Positions 44,038 through 53,083 of a stretch of DNA of 64,000 nucleotides are shown here, piece by piece. Every line of letters starts with the position of its first letter. Within the stretch, counting starts at the first letter, position 1. The position numbers were made by a program, and so were the translations under genes. The stretch comes from DATFJT01 sp965230755 (lineage in GTDB: Bacteria; Bacteroidota; Bacteroidia; Chitinophagales; Saprospiraceae). The DNA lies in assembly GCA_965230755.1 (NCBI GenBank), contig CBDDLT010000011.1, positions 143,005 through 207,004 on the forward strand. Direction: 5' to 3'. The notes below the pieces were generated by a model. That model saw only the letters and a program-made list of their open reading frames with translations, searched no databases and had not been told where the DNA came from.

Positions 44038-45471
44038 ATGAGTCATGCACCCGTTTCTCCGATTCGAGAACCTTTAATTAATGGGAGTAAGAGTTATCAT
44101 CAGATTACTGAGGATATTTGTGCTCCTACTGAGAAAGCGCCTGGTTTAGCCTGGATTATTGCTTTTATCGTTGCGGTGACCTTCCTCGGTGTCTATATCT
44201 TTTGTGTTTTCTGGACAGTATGGATAGGAATCGGATCTTGGGATCTGAATAGAACCATCGGTTGGGGTTGGGATATTACCAATTTCGTTTGGTGGGTTGG
44301 TATCGGTCACGCCGGGACCTTGATTTCAGCGATTCTACTGCTTTTTAGACAGAAGTGGAGAACAGGAGTAAACAGAGCTGCGGAAGCGATGACCATTTTC
44401 GCGGTAATTTGCGCAGGGCAATTTCCTCTGATACACATGGGAAGATTGTGGTTAGGGTTTTTCATATTCCCTTATCCCAACACTAGAGGTCCACTTTGGG
44501 TGAATTTTAACTCGCCACTACTGTGGGATGTTTTTGCCATTTCGACTTACTTCACGGTTTCGCTTGTTTTCTGGTATACGGGCTTGGTGCCTGATTTTGC
44601 TACGGTTAGAGATCGCGCCAAAGGCTTTAGAAGAAAAATGTATAATGTTTTATCCTTTGGATGGACTGGATCAGCCAAACATTGGCAAAGATGGGAGTCA
44701 TTATCTTTGGTTTTGGCAGGTTTAGCAACTCCACTGGTACTTTCAGTGCACACGATAGTAAGTTTTGACTTCGCAACTTCTGTTATACCGGGTTGGCATA
44801 CTACGATATTCCCACCTTACTTTGTTGCAGGAGCAATCTTTTCTGGTTTCGCGATGGTGCAGACTTTGATGCTGATATCGAGAAAGGTGTTAAATCTTCA
44901 GGACTATATCACTTTGGCACATATTGAATCAATGAACAAAGTTATATTGTTAACTGGTACTATTGTAGGAGTTGCTTATCTCACAGAGTTGTTTATTGCA
45001 TGGTATTCCGGATATGTCTATGAGCAATTTGCGTTCTACAATAGAGCGTTAGGACCGTATTGGTGGTCTTATTTTGGTATGATGACTTGTAATGTTCTAT
45101 CTCCCCAGATCTTCTGGGTTAAGAAATATAGAAGATCAATTTTTGTGACCTTCATCATGTCCATCTTCGTGAATATTGGTATGTGGTTCGAACGATTTGT
45201 GATTATTGCCACCACATTGGCTAGAGATTACTTGCCTTCTAGTTGGAGTTACTATGTTCCAACTTGGGTGGAGATTGGTCTTTTCTTGGGAACATTAGGT
45301 CTGTTCTTTACTCTGTTCTTGATTTTCACGAGAGTAGCACCAGTAGTAGCTATTGCAGAGGTTAAGTCGATATTGAAATCTTCTGGAGACCAATATGGAG
45401 GAGAAAATGCAAGAGCGCATAATGACGAAGTGATCAGAAAAGATTTAGAAAAAATAGAAAACATCGGATAA
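44038..45471 (+). CDS. actC: ACIII subunit ActC, NrfD-like quinone-binding membrane subunit
   Basis: A 477-residue NrfD/PsrC-family protein with about ten membrane helices. It starts with a cytoplasmic segment (SHAPVSPIREPLINGSKSYHQITEDI), then VAVTFLGVYIFCVFWTVW, WWVGIGHAGTLISAILL and AGQFPLIHMGRLWLGFF, which line the quinol site in ACIII. The stop overlaps the actD start (TAATG), so translation is probably coupled. Confidence 0.95.
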   Translation: MSHAPVSPIREPLINGSKSYHQITEDICAPTEKAPGLAWIIAFIVAVTFLGVYIFCVFWTVWIGIGSWDLNRTIGWGWDITNFVWWVGIGHAGTLISAILLLFRQKWRTGVNRAAEAMTIFAVICAGQFPLIHMGRLWLGFFIFPYPNTRGPLWVNFNSPLLWDVFAISTYFTVSLVFWYTGLVPDFATVRDRAKGFRRKMYNVLSFGWTGSAKHWQRWESLSLVLAGLATPLVLSVHTIVSFDFATSVIPGWHTTIFPPYFVAGAIFSGFAMVQTLMLISRKVLNLQDYITLAHIESMNKVILLTGTIVGVAYLTELFIAWYSGYVYEQFAFYNRALGPYWWSYFGMMTCNVLSPQIFWVKKYRRSIFVTFIMSIFVNIGMWFERFVIIATTLARDYLPSSWSYYVPTWVEIGLFLGTLGLFFTLFLIFTRVAPVVAIAEVKSILKSSGDQYGGENARAHNDEVIRKDLEKIENIG

Positions 45472-45998
45472 TGGCAAGCAAAGAGATTTTATACGGTTTG
45501 TACGATGATGAAACCCAATTGCTTAAGGCAGTTAAAGAAGCTGGTGATATGCACTTGGATATTTGGGATGTGTTTACTCCTTTCCCTGTGCATGGCTTGG
45601 ATCCTCTATTGGGATTGAAGGAATCTAGATTGCATATTGCGGGATTTATTTATGGCGCCTTGGGTTGTACTTTAGGATTTTCCTTTATGACATGGGTCTT
45701 TACTAGAGACTGGCCTATTGTATTTGGTGGAAAACCATATTTCTCTGCTCCAGCGTTTATTCCGATTACCTTCGAGTTGACGGTACTATTTGCTGCGGTA
45801 GGAATGGTCATTACCTTTTACGCCATTTGTGGAATGGCTCCTGGAATCACGAATCCAACTTTGGATGATCGGATTACTGATGATAAATTTTGTATTGCCT
45901 TTGATTTAGGCTCTAAGGATATAGAAGCTACGGATAAATTGAAAAGTTTTCTAAATAGAAGTGGCGCTTCAGAAATCAATCAAAAAACTATTGGTTAA
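45471..45998 (+). CDS. actD: ACIII subunit ActD
   Basis: A 175-residue DUF3341 protein: a soluble N-terminal part (ILYGLYDDETQLLKAVKEAG, DVFTPFPVHGLDPLLGL) and two membrane helices (AGFIYGALGCTLGFSFMTW; ITFELTVLFAAVGMVITFY). ActD caps the membrane arm of ACIII; it carries no cofactor. Confidence 0.95.
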   Translation: MASKEILYGLYDDETQLLKAVKEAGDMHLDIWDVFTPFPVHGLDPLLGLKESRLHIAGFIYGALGCTLGFSFMTWVFTRDWPIVFGGKPYFSAPAFIPITFELTVLFAAVGMVITFYAICGMAPGITNPTLDDRITDDKFCIAFDLGSKDIEATDKLKSFLNRSGASEINQKTIG

Positions 45999-46008
45999 AA
46001 CTAATTTC

Positions 46009-46746
46009 ATGAAAGAGAATCTTAAATATTTCCTTTTTGCTTCATTGGCCTTCATGATGGCTGCGTGTGGTACAGCCGAAGGAGATTTTCCCGGTCGTGA
46101 GTATATGCCAGATATGGGACACTCTGTAGCAGTAGAGGCGAATGTATATAACGAGTATGGATTGAATACATGGGAAGATGGAAGTGTCAAGCCATTAAAG
46201 GAATTGTCTTCACCTGGCCAAGGATTAAAAGGTACCATTCCAAGAGGTTTCCAGAGCAGTTCTAGCCAAGGTAATGGAGTTACAGTTTACCCTAATGGTT
46301 TTGTTCCTTACGAATACGGAAATACTGAGGAGGAAAGAACCAGAGCAACTGCTGAGCTATTGGCCAATCCATATGCAATTACTGCAGAGGGACTAGCAAT
46401 GGGAAAGACATTATACGACATACAATGTGGTATTTGTCACGGTGATAAAGGAGATGGCAATGGATATTTGGTAAGAGATGATGGAGGAATGTATCCTGCA
46501 CAGCCGGCCAGTTTCTTAACTGAGGAATTTTTATCAGCCTCTAATGGAAGATACTATCATGCTATCATGCATGGTAAAAATGTAATGGGTGGCTACAGTG
46601 ATAAACTATCTTATATGGAACGATGGAATGTTATCCACTATATAAGAGCCTTGCAGGCAAAGGAGCTTGGAAAAGAATATAACGCGGAACTCAATACTTT
46701 GGGAGATTTTGGAATTCCCGAGGCAGATTGGTCCAGCGAGAACTAA
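46009..46746 (+). CDS. actE: ACIII subunit ActE, monoheme cytochrome c lipoprotein
   Basis: A 245-residue lipoprotein from ATG 46009 (MKENLKYFLFASLAFMMAAC); the open frame extends upstream to GTG 45961, overlapping actD, but the lipobox fixes the later start. The heme motif CGICHGDKGDGNG and a likely axial methionine (MHGKNVMGGYSDKLSYMERW) define a mono-heme class I cytochrome. It carries electrons from ACIII towards the oxidase and is anchored by lipid. Confidence 0.93.
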   Translation: MKENLKYFLFASLAFMMAACGTAEGDFPGREYMPDMGHSVAVEANVYNEYGLNTWEDGSVKPLKELSSPGQGLKGTIPRGFQSSSSQGNGVTVYPNGFVPYEYGNTEEERTRATAELLANPYAITAEGLAMGKTLYDIQCGICHGDKGDGNGYLVRDDGGMYPAQPASFLTEEFLSASNGRYYHAIMHGKNVMGGYSDKLSYMERWNVIHYIRALQAKELGKEYNAELNTLGDFGIPEADWSSEN

Positions 46747-46799
46747 ATAATATAGAGCGATCAGCAGATTAGTTAATAATTTAGGATAAGTATTTCGAC

Positions 46800-48140
46800 A
46801 TGACGAAAGATTATAAATTTGAAGGGAAGACTAAAACCATGCTCATAGTTTTTATGATTGTTGGTTTGATTTCCATGGGATGGACTTTCCTGGTTGATGA
46901 TGAACTTCATACTAGGTTTTGGTCCAATATTTTGATTAATTCTGTCTTTTTCACAGGCATGTCTTTTGTAGCTCTACTCATAATGAGCGGTAAGTACATT
47001 GCTTATTCTGGATGGCAAACAGTCTTTAAAAGAATCTGGGAGGCCTATTCATTGTTCTTGATCATCGGATTGATATTGATGGGCATTATTGCACTGGGTA
47101 ACTTTGTAGGTTTCCACCATCTCTATCATTGGAATTTTGATGGAATAACTGACCCAAATAATGCGAATTACGATAAAATTATAACCAGTAAAAGCAGTTT
47201 TCTCAATGCCACTTGGTATGGCTTAGGAACTTTGATCATTGTAGGATTATGGTACTTTTTTGCGGTTAAAATAAGAAATCTATCCTTGAGAGAAGACGCT
47301 GAAGGTTCTGGAGCTTACGCTATACATAGAACGCTGAAAAGGTGGGCTGGATTATTCCTTCCAATAGGCGGATTCACCAGTGCAGCTTTGATTTGGTTGT
47401 GGGTAATGTCGGTGGATTCTCATTGGTACTCTACCTTATTTGCTTGGTATGCAACGATCAGCTGTTTTGTTGCAATGATTGCATTAACGATTATGACTAT
47501 ACTCTTCTTACAAGGTAAGGGATACATGCAGTATGTTTCAAAAGAGCACTTACATGATTTAGGTAAGTATCTTTTCGGTTTCAGTATCTTTTGGACTTAC
47601 CTGTGGTTTTCTCAATTTATGTTGATATGGTATGGAAACATTGGAGAGGAAACAGTTTATTTTAGAGAGCGATTTGACAAGTATCCGGTGTTGTTTTATG
47701 CTGTATTTGTCATCAACTTTATAGTTCCGTTTTTTGTTTTAATGAGAAACGATAACAAAAGAAAAACAGGGACATTGGTATTTACATCAGCCCTAGTGTT
47801 CTTAGGTCATTGGCTGGATTTTTTCTTAATGGTCAAGCCAGGAGTTCTTCATACAGCGCATGAGGCAATGGGCCATGGTAGTCATGGCGGTCACGGAGAA
47901 GCAGATGCAGCGCATGGAGCTGCTCATGGCGCAGAACATGTTGCTGATATGGCTCATCATGGTGTGGAGCACGCATCATCTTTTGTTTCCGGTTTTACCT
48001 TGCCGGGTTTTCTTGAATTAGGTACTATGTTGGGCTTTTTTGGATTGTTTATGTTTTTCGCTTTGAATGCGATGTCGAAGGCGTCATTATTGCCGAAAAA
48101 TGATCCCTATTTGGGAGAGAGTTTACATCATCATGTTTAA
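46800..48140 (+). CDS. actF: ACIII subunit ActF, membrane subunit with His-rich segment
   Basis: A 446-residue ActC-related membrane subunit with about ten helices (TMLIVFMIVGLISMGWTFLV, NILINSVFFTGMSFVALL, FGFSIFWTYLWFSQFMLIWYGNIGE, FVINFIVPFFVLMRNDNKRK). Between the last helices is a segment with about 14 His in 50 residues (HGSHGGHGEADAAHGAAHG), probably in the periplasm and possibly metal-binding. It forms the second membrane half of ACIII. Confidence 0.93.
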   Translation: MTKDYKFEGKTKTMLIVFMIVGLISMGWTFLVDDELHTRFWSNILINSVFFTGMSFVALLIMSGKYIAYSGWQTVFKRIWEAYSLFLIIGLILMGIIALGNFVGFHHLYHWNFDGITDPNNANYDKIITSKSSFLNATWYGLGTLIIVGLWYFFAVKIRNLSLREDAEGSGAYAIHRTLKRWAGLFLPIGGFTSAALIWLWVMSVDSHWYSTLFAWYATISCFVAMIALTIMTILFLQGKGYMQYVSKEHLHDLGKYLFGFSIFWTYLWFSQFMLIWYGNIGEETVYFRERFDKYPVLFYAVFVINFIVPFFVLMRNDNKRKTGTLVFTSALVFLGHWLDFFLMVKPGVLHTAHEAMGHGSHGGHGEADAAHGAAHGAEHVADMAHHGVEHASSFVSGFTLPGFLELGTMLGFFGLFMFFALNAMSKASLLPKNDPYLGESLHHHV

Positions 48141-48160
48141 TTGAAAATTAGGGATAACTC

Positions 48161-49669
48161 ATGACTATACTATTAATTTCATTGTGCCTTATTTTGTTGG
48201 GTATCGTCGTTGTTCAAATAGGACGTGTTACCGAATTAACAGATGCTATTCGAGGCGAGGGAGAAGCTCAAGAGAGTAGTAATTATTGGAATTCAAGATT
48301 AGGCGTGGCCTTTTTAATAGGCTTTTTGATTTTGACTTTTTGGTCTACCTACAAGTATAAGAATTATATGTTGGGTTATGGCCCACACGTTTCCGCATCT
48401 GAGCATGGTGGATCTATTGACAGCATTTTCCTTGTGACGACGATCGTTACGGGAATTGTATTTGTAATCACGCAAATATTGCTGTTTTGGTACGCTTATA
48501 AATACAGAGATCGTCCGGGAAGAGCAAAGGCTCTTTTCATGCCCCATGATAACAGATTGGAATTGATTTGGACTGCGATACCGGCTATAGTTATGGCCTT
48601 TTTAGTGATTCAGGGAATCAATGTGTGGAACACTGTAATGGATGACGTCAATGATGAAGACGATTATATTGAGATAGAAGCAACCGGTTTTCAATTCGGC
48701 TGGATAGTCAGATATCCAGGTGCAGATGGGACTCTTGGAACAAGAAACTTTAAGAGAATTACTGGTGCAAATCCATTGGGACAGATTTGGGAAGATGCCT
48801 CAAATCAGGACGACATTCACGTGTCTGATATAGTTTTACCCAAAGGGAAGAAAGTAAGAGTTAGAATTACCTCTAGAGATGTACTTCACAATTTTAATCT
48901 TCCTCACTTTAGATTGAAAATGGATGCGGTTCCTGGTATGCCGACCTATTTTGTGTTCACACCATCGATGACCACTGATGAATACCGTCAGCAATTGAGA
49001 AAATACAAGGAGTATCAAACTCCGTATGATGAAACAGATCCGGAAGGTCCACAGAAATGGGAGGCTTTTGAGTACGAATTGGCCTGTGCAGAACTTTGCG
49101 GTAGCGGACACTTTAGTATGAGGAAGTTGGTTAGAATTGTTGAGCAAGAAGAATATGATGCTTGGCTCAGCCAGCAGCAATCGTACTACTTGACAACCAT
49201 TCGAAACACAGATGATGATCCATTCAAGGGGCAGCTTTTAGATATTGAAATCTCCAATAGAGCTAAAGAGTTTTCTACTTCCTTCGAAAAAGCTTTGAGT
49301 ACGGAAGATGAAGCGGAAAGAGTGATTCGTCTAGATTATGTTTACTTCAATACTGGAAGTGCAGAACTTAAAGAACTGTCCAAGTATCAGTTGAGCGATG
49401 TGGCAAAGGCAATGAAGGACAATGAGTCCATCGAGTTTGAACTTTCTGGTCATACAGACAATGTAGGTGATCCTGCAAGCAACATGACTTTGTCACAACA
49501 AAGAGCAGATGCTGTTAGAGATTATCTGATCGGTCAGGGAATCGATGGCGATAGACTAAGAGCTAGAGGTTACGGAGAAAATCGCCCCGTAGTAGAAAAT
49601 GACACGGAGGAGAATCGTGCGAAAAACCGAAGAACAGAATTAGAAATTTTAAAACCAGTTATTCAATAA
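48161..49669 (+). CDS. coxB: Cytochrome c oxidase subunit II fused to a C-terminal OmpA domain
   Basis: A 502-residue subunit that takes electrons from cytochrome c at its CuA site. It has a hydrophobic N-terminal segment, three further helices (LGVAFLIGFLILTFW; IDSIFLVTTIVTGIVFVITQ; LIWTAIPAIVMAFLVIQG) and the cupredoxin domain with CuA ligands in CAELCGSGHFSM (about residues 308-319). A second domain of about 110 residues (390-502; DNA 49328-49666) is a complete OmpA C-terminal module: YFNTGSAEL, GHTDNVG, NMTLSQQRADAVRDYL, RARGYGE and NRRTELEI, including the usual Asp and Arg that bind diaminopimelate. It faces the periplasm, so the oxidase may be tethered to peptidoglycan. Typical CoxB proteins end near residue 350. 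Confidence 0.92.
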   Translation: MTILLISLCLILLGIVVVQIGRVTELTDAIRGEGEAQESSNYWNSRLGVAFLIGFLILTFWSTYKYKNYMLGYGPHVSASEHGGSIDSIFLVTTIVTGIVFVITQILLFWYAYKYRDRPGRAKALFMPHDNRLELIWTAIPAIVMAFLVIQGINVWNTVMDDVNDEDDYIEIEATGFQFGWIVRYPGADGTLGTRNFKRITGANPLGQIWEDASNQDDIHVSDIVLPKGKKVRVRITSRDVLHNFNLPHFRLKMDAVPGMPTYFVFTPSMTTDEYRQQLRKYKEYQTPYDETDPEGPQKWEAFEYELACAELCGSGHFSMRKLVRIVEQEEYDAWLSQQQSYYLTTIRNTDDDPFKGQLLDIEISNRAKEFSTSFEKALSTEDEAERVIRLDYVYFNTGSAELKELSKYQLSDVAKAMKDNESIEFELSGHTDNVGDPASNMTLSQQRADAVRDYLIGQGIDGDRLRARGYGENRPVVENDTEENRAKNRRTELEILKPVIQ

Positions 49670-49675
49670 TAAAGT

Positions 49676-51523
49676 ATGGAAAACCAAAATTTATTGAGTG
49701 CGGAAGAAATAATAGAAAGACATGGATACGATGATCATTTTCATGAGCATCATGATGAAGACAAGTATCAGTCTAATTTTATAACCCATTATATATTTTC
49801 TCAGGATCATAAGATGATTGCTAAGCAATTCTTGATCACGGGAATGTTCTGGGCTTTTATTGGAGGCTTGATGTCTTTAATATTTAGGCTCCAGCTGGGT
49901 TTTCCGGAAGCTGATTTAGCATGGTTACGTCCGTTTTTAGGTAAATGGATCATCTTGAACGATGCTGGAATAGGTACTTTATCACCGGAATTTTATTATG
50001 CATTGGTGACCATGCATGGAACCATCATCGTATTTTTCGTATTGACAGCCGGATTGAGTGGTACATTTAGTAACCTGCTCATTCCACTTCAGATTGGGGC
50101 CCGTGATATGGCCTCACCCCTGTTGAACATGATGAGTTACTGGTTCTTCTTCCTTGCTGGGTTGATCATGTTTTTATCGCTTTTCCTAAGTACTGGACCA
50201 TTCTCAGGTGGATGGGTTGCTTATCCCCCGCTGAGTGCACTGCCCCAAGCTTCAAGTGGAAGTGGGGCAGGAATGACGATGTGGCTGGTGTCTTTGGTCT
50301 TCTTTGTTGTCTCGGTGCTGTTAGGAGGTATTAATTATATAACTACTGTACTAAACCTTAGAACAAAAGGACTTAACATGTGGAGACTTCCTCTCACAAT
50401 ATGGGCGTTCTTTGTGACAGCCATATTGGGACTTCTTTCATTCCCGGTTCTAGTTAGTGGATTCTTACTATTGATGTTTGATAGAAGTTTGGGTACAAGT
50501 TTCTACCTAAGCGAAATATATATTGGAGGACAGGCCTTAGATCATGTGGGAGGTAGTCCGATCCTTTATCAACATTTGTTCTGGTTTTTAGGACACCCGG
50601 AAGTTTATATCATTATTCTACCGGCAATGGGTATTGTTTCAGAGGTACTATCGGTCCATGCCAGAAAACCAATTTTTGGTTATAAGGCGATGGTATTCTC
50701 CATACTGGCTATTGGTATTCTATCCTTTATCGTTTGGGCGCACCATATGTTTATGTCGGGAGTTAATCCGTTCTTATCGAACTTCTTTATAGTATTTACC
50801 TTGATAATCGCGGTGCCTTCAGCTGTTAAGGTATTCAACTGGATAGCAACCATATACGGCGGAAAATTGAGATTTAACCCAGCGAGTTTATTCGCAATAG
50901 GTTTTGTCTCTTTATTTATTTCAGGTGGACTTACCGGTATCTACTTAGGGAATGCCGCAATTGACATTCAGATGCACGATACCTATTTTGTTGTTGCTCA
51001 CTTCCACATTGTAATGGGGGTTGCAGCCTTTTTTGGAATGTTCGCAGGAATCTATCACTGGTTCCCGAAACTTTACGGAAGATTCATGAACGGCACACTT
51101 GGAAAGATACATTTCTGGGGGACGCTTATAGGTTCCTATGTTATCTTCTGGCCGATGCACTATATCGGTATTGCGGGAGTTCCGAGAAGATATTATTCTT
51201 TTGATTTATTCGACACCTTTAATCAGTTTGCTGATTTGAATGCTTTTATAACTGTGGGAGCAATAGCTACCTTCGGGTTTCAAATAATTTTCATTATCAA
51301 TTTCTTCTACAGTATCTGGAGAGGAAAGGAAATGAAGGATCAAAATCCTTACGGAGCAACAACATTGGAATGGACTACTCCAGTCGAAAGAATTCATGGA
51401 AACTGGCCTCATAAGATTCCTGCTGCTCAGCGATGGGCATATGACTATTACAAGGATGAAAGAGAGTTTGTTTCTCAGATTACACCTTTAAGAGAAGGAG
51501 AAAAGACAGATGGGCTGCATTAA
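49676..51523 (+). CDS. coxA: Cytochrome c oxidase subunit I (aa3-type)
   Basis: A 615-residue heme-copper oxidase catalytic subunit. The metal ligands are visible: MHGTIIVFF (heme a His), FLGHPEVYIIILP (CuB His with the cross-linked Tyr), WAHHMFM (two CuB His) and MHDTYFVVAHFHIVMG (heme His pair). The HPEVY motif marks it as A-type. The N-terminus has a His/Asp-rich patch (YDDHFHEHHDEDKY). It follows coxB by 6 bp. Confidence 0.97.
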   Translation: MENQNLLSAEEIIERHGYDDHFHEHHDEDKYQSNFITHYIFSQDHKMIAKQFLITGMFWAFIGGLMSLIFRLQLGFPEADLAWLRPFLGKWIILNDAGIGTLSPEFYYALVTMHGTIIVFFVLTAGLSGTFSNLLIPLQIGARDMASPLLNMMSYWFFFLAGLIMFLSLFLSTGPFSGGWVAYPPLSALPQASSGSGAGMTMWLVSLVFFVVSVLLGGINYITTVLNLRTKGLNMWRLPLTIWAFFVTAILGLLSFPVLVSGFLLLMFDRSLGTSFYLSEIYIGGQALDHVGGSPILYQHLFWFLGHPEVYIIILPAMGIVSEVLSVHARKPIFGYKAMVFSILAIGILSFIVWAHHMFMSGVNPFLSNFFIVFTLIIAVPSAVKVFNWIATIYGGKLRFNPASLFAIGFVSLFISGGLTGIYLGNAAIDIQMHDTYFVVAHFHIVMGVAAFFGMFAGIYHWFPKLYGRFMNGTLGKIHFWGTLIGSYVIFWPMHYIGIAGVPRRYYSFDLFDTFNQFADLNAFITVGAIATFGFQIIFIINFFYSIWRGKEMKDQNPYGATTLEWTTPVERIHGNWPHKIPAAQRWAYDYYKDEREFVSQITPLREGEKTDGLH

Positions 51524-51577
51524 TTGTTGCAGTATAGGATAAAAGTTAAACAGGAAAATTAAACAATTGAGCTTGTT

Positions 51578-52495
51578 TTGAGCCAGACTAAGATCATAGC
51601 GAAATTACCTTATTTGTTGGAGCAGTTGTTCCTCAAGCTAAAGGATTATGCCTTGTTGATGAAAATGAGGTTGTTATTCCTTGTGGTTTTTTCTTCTTTG
51701 ATGACTTATTTTATCGTGGCTCTTCCTGAAATTGTGATGTTGGACGTTGTGATGTTATTCCTTGGTGGAATCGCAGTAACCGGAAGTGCGAATGCTTTAA
51801 ATCAAGTCTTGGAGAAAGACTATGATGTATTGATGAATAGAACAATGAATCGCCCTCTTCCTGCTAAGAGAATGACGGTATCTGAGGCGGTAATTGTTGC
51901 TGGTGTATTGGCAGTTGTTGGGACTTTTTTATTGGCGACCATTAATCCAATAGTTTCAATTATTGGGGCATTGTCATTGTTTTCTTACGCTTTCGTATAT
52001 ACACCTCTGAAAAGGGTGAGCTCGTTTGCTGTTTTCATAGGAGCGTTTCCCGGGGCATTGCCTATCGTAATTGGTGGCATGTCTTGCTTGAACTATAATT
52101 TATGGGAAGTAATGTTGCTCTTTGGAATTCAGTTCTTTTGGCAATTTCCTCATTTCTGGGCGATAGCATGGAATTCTGATGCTGAATATAAAAAGGCAGG
52201 ATTTAATTTATTGCCATCTATCGATTCGGAAAAAAATCCTACGGTCGGAAAGTTATCATTCATCTATAGCCTGATGCTCTTCCCTCTGGTACTTGGATTA
52301 TATTTTTATATGAATTTATCGGTTCTGGTCTTGATCATTCTAATTGGCTTGTGCTGCTTTTACTCGTTCTATTCATTCCAATTTTGGAAAAAATCAAACG
52401 ACGCATCTGCTAGGAGTCTTATGTTTAGCTCCTTTGTCTTTTTACCATTTTTTCTAATGACTGTTCTAATAGATCAGATAATATTCGTTGGGTGA
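51578..52495 (+). CDS. ctaB: Heme O synthase (protoheme IX farnesyltransferase)
   Basis: A 305-residue UbiA-family membrane prenyltransferase that converts heme b to heme O, the precursor of the heme a in CoxA. The motif NQVLEKDYDVLMNRTMNRPLP carries the family's Asp-rich prenyl site and a second motif (YKKAGFNLLPSIDSEK) is present. The start is a TTG at 51578; the next ATG would remove the front of the first helix. Its stop overlaps the next gene's ATG (TGATG). Confidence 0.92.
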   Translation: MSQTKIIAKLPYLLEQLFLKLKDYALLMKMRLLFLVVFSSLMTYFIVALPEIVMLDVVMLFLGGIAVTGSANALNQVLEKDYDVLMNRTMNRPLPAKRMTVSEAVIVAGVLAVVGTFLLATINPIVSIIGALSLFSYAFVYTPLKRVSSFAVFIGAFPGALPIVIGGMSCLNYNLWEVMLLFGIQFFWQFPHFWAIAWNSDAEYKKAGFNLLPSIDSEKNPTVGKLSFIYSLMLFPLVLGLYFYMNLSVLVLIILIGLCCFYSFYSFQFWKKSNDASARSLMFSSFVFLPFFLMTVLIDQIIFVG

Positions 52496-53073
52496 TGGAA
52501 ATGAGTGTGAAAGACATAAGATTCGATAAAATCAACCGAGCGAAGCAATACTCTCTGTATGTTGCGTTGGCTTCGATTTTTATGATGTTCAGTGCTTTGA
52601 TCAGTGCTTATGTTGTGAGACAAGCAGCTGGTAATTGGTTAGAATTTCCTCTGCCTGCACAGTTCTACTGGAGTACATTGGTAATTGTAGTGAGCAGTCT
52701 TGTATTACATTGGGCTAAAAAGTCTTTTGTAAACATGAACTTTAAGCGTTATCAAGCTTTATTGGTTGGTGCCCTTGTATTGGGAGTAATGTTTGTTTAT
52801 TTTCAGTACAGTGGATGGTTGAGTATGACGAATAACGGAATCCTACTGGATGGCAATCCAAGTGGTTCTTTTGTATATGTAATTTCAGGTTTGCATGCTG
52901 CCCATGTTTTGGGTGGAATTGCTGCTCTATTACTAGCGGTATTGCAATCTTTTATTTTCAATAGTGAAGTTGATCAGAACAGATTGGTAAGATTGAATCT
53001 TACTGTTAGGTATTGGCACTTTGTCGATCTGTTGTGGTTGTATTTATTTATATTTTTGTTAGTGACACGCTAA
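52495..53073 (+). CDS. Cytochrome c oxidase subunit III, first copy
   Basis: A 192-residue membrane protein with five helices, starting at ATG 52495 (one base overlap with ctaB); GTG 52492 and ATG 52501 are alternatives. LVIVVSSLVLHWAKKSF, SGLHAAHVLGGIAALLLAV and the terminal YWHFVDLLWLYLFIFLLV are subunit III signatures. It is shorter than the second copy encoded 10 bp downstream. Confidence 0.92.
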   Translation: MEMSVKDIRFDKINRAKQYSLYVALASIFMMFSALISAYVVRQAAGNWLEFPLPAQFYWSTLVIVVSSLVLHWAKKSFVNMNFKRYQALLVGALVLGVMFVYFQYSGWLSMTNNGILLDGNPSGSFVYVISGLHAAHVLGGIAALLLAVLQSFIFNSEVDQNRLVRLNLTVRYWHFVDLLWLYLFIFLLVTR

Positions 53074-53083
53074 AATTTAACTC

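Noticed and set aside
48836..49180. 114-codon minus-strand ORF inside coxB
   Set aside because: Antisense shadow of the conserved CuA domain.
49328..49669. OmpA domain as a separate gene downstream of coxB
   Set aside because: The reading frame is continuous through the CuA domain into the OmpA module, and there is no internal start with a ribosome site; it is a fusion.
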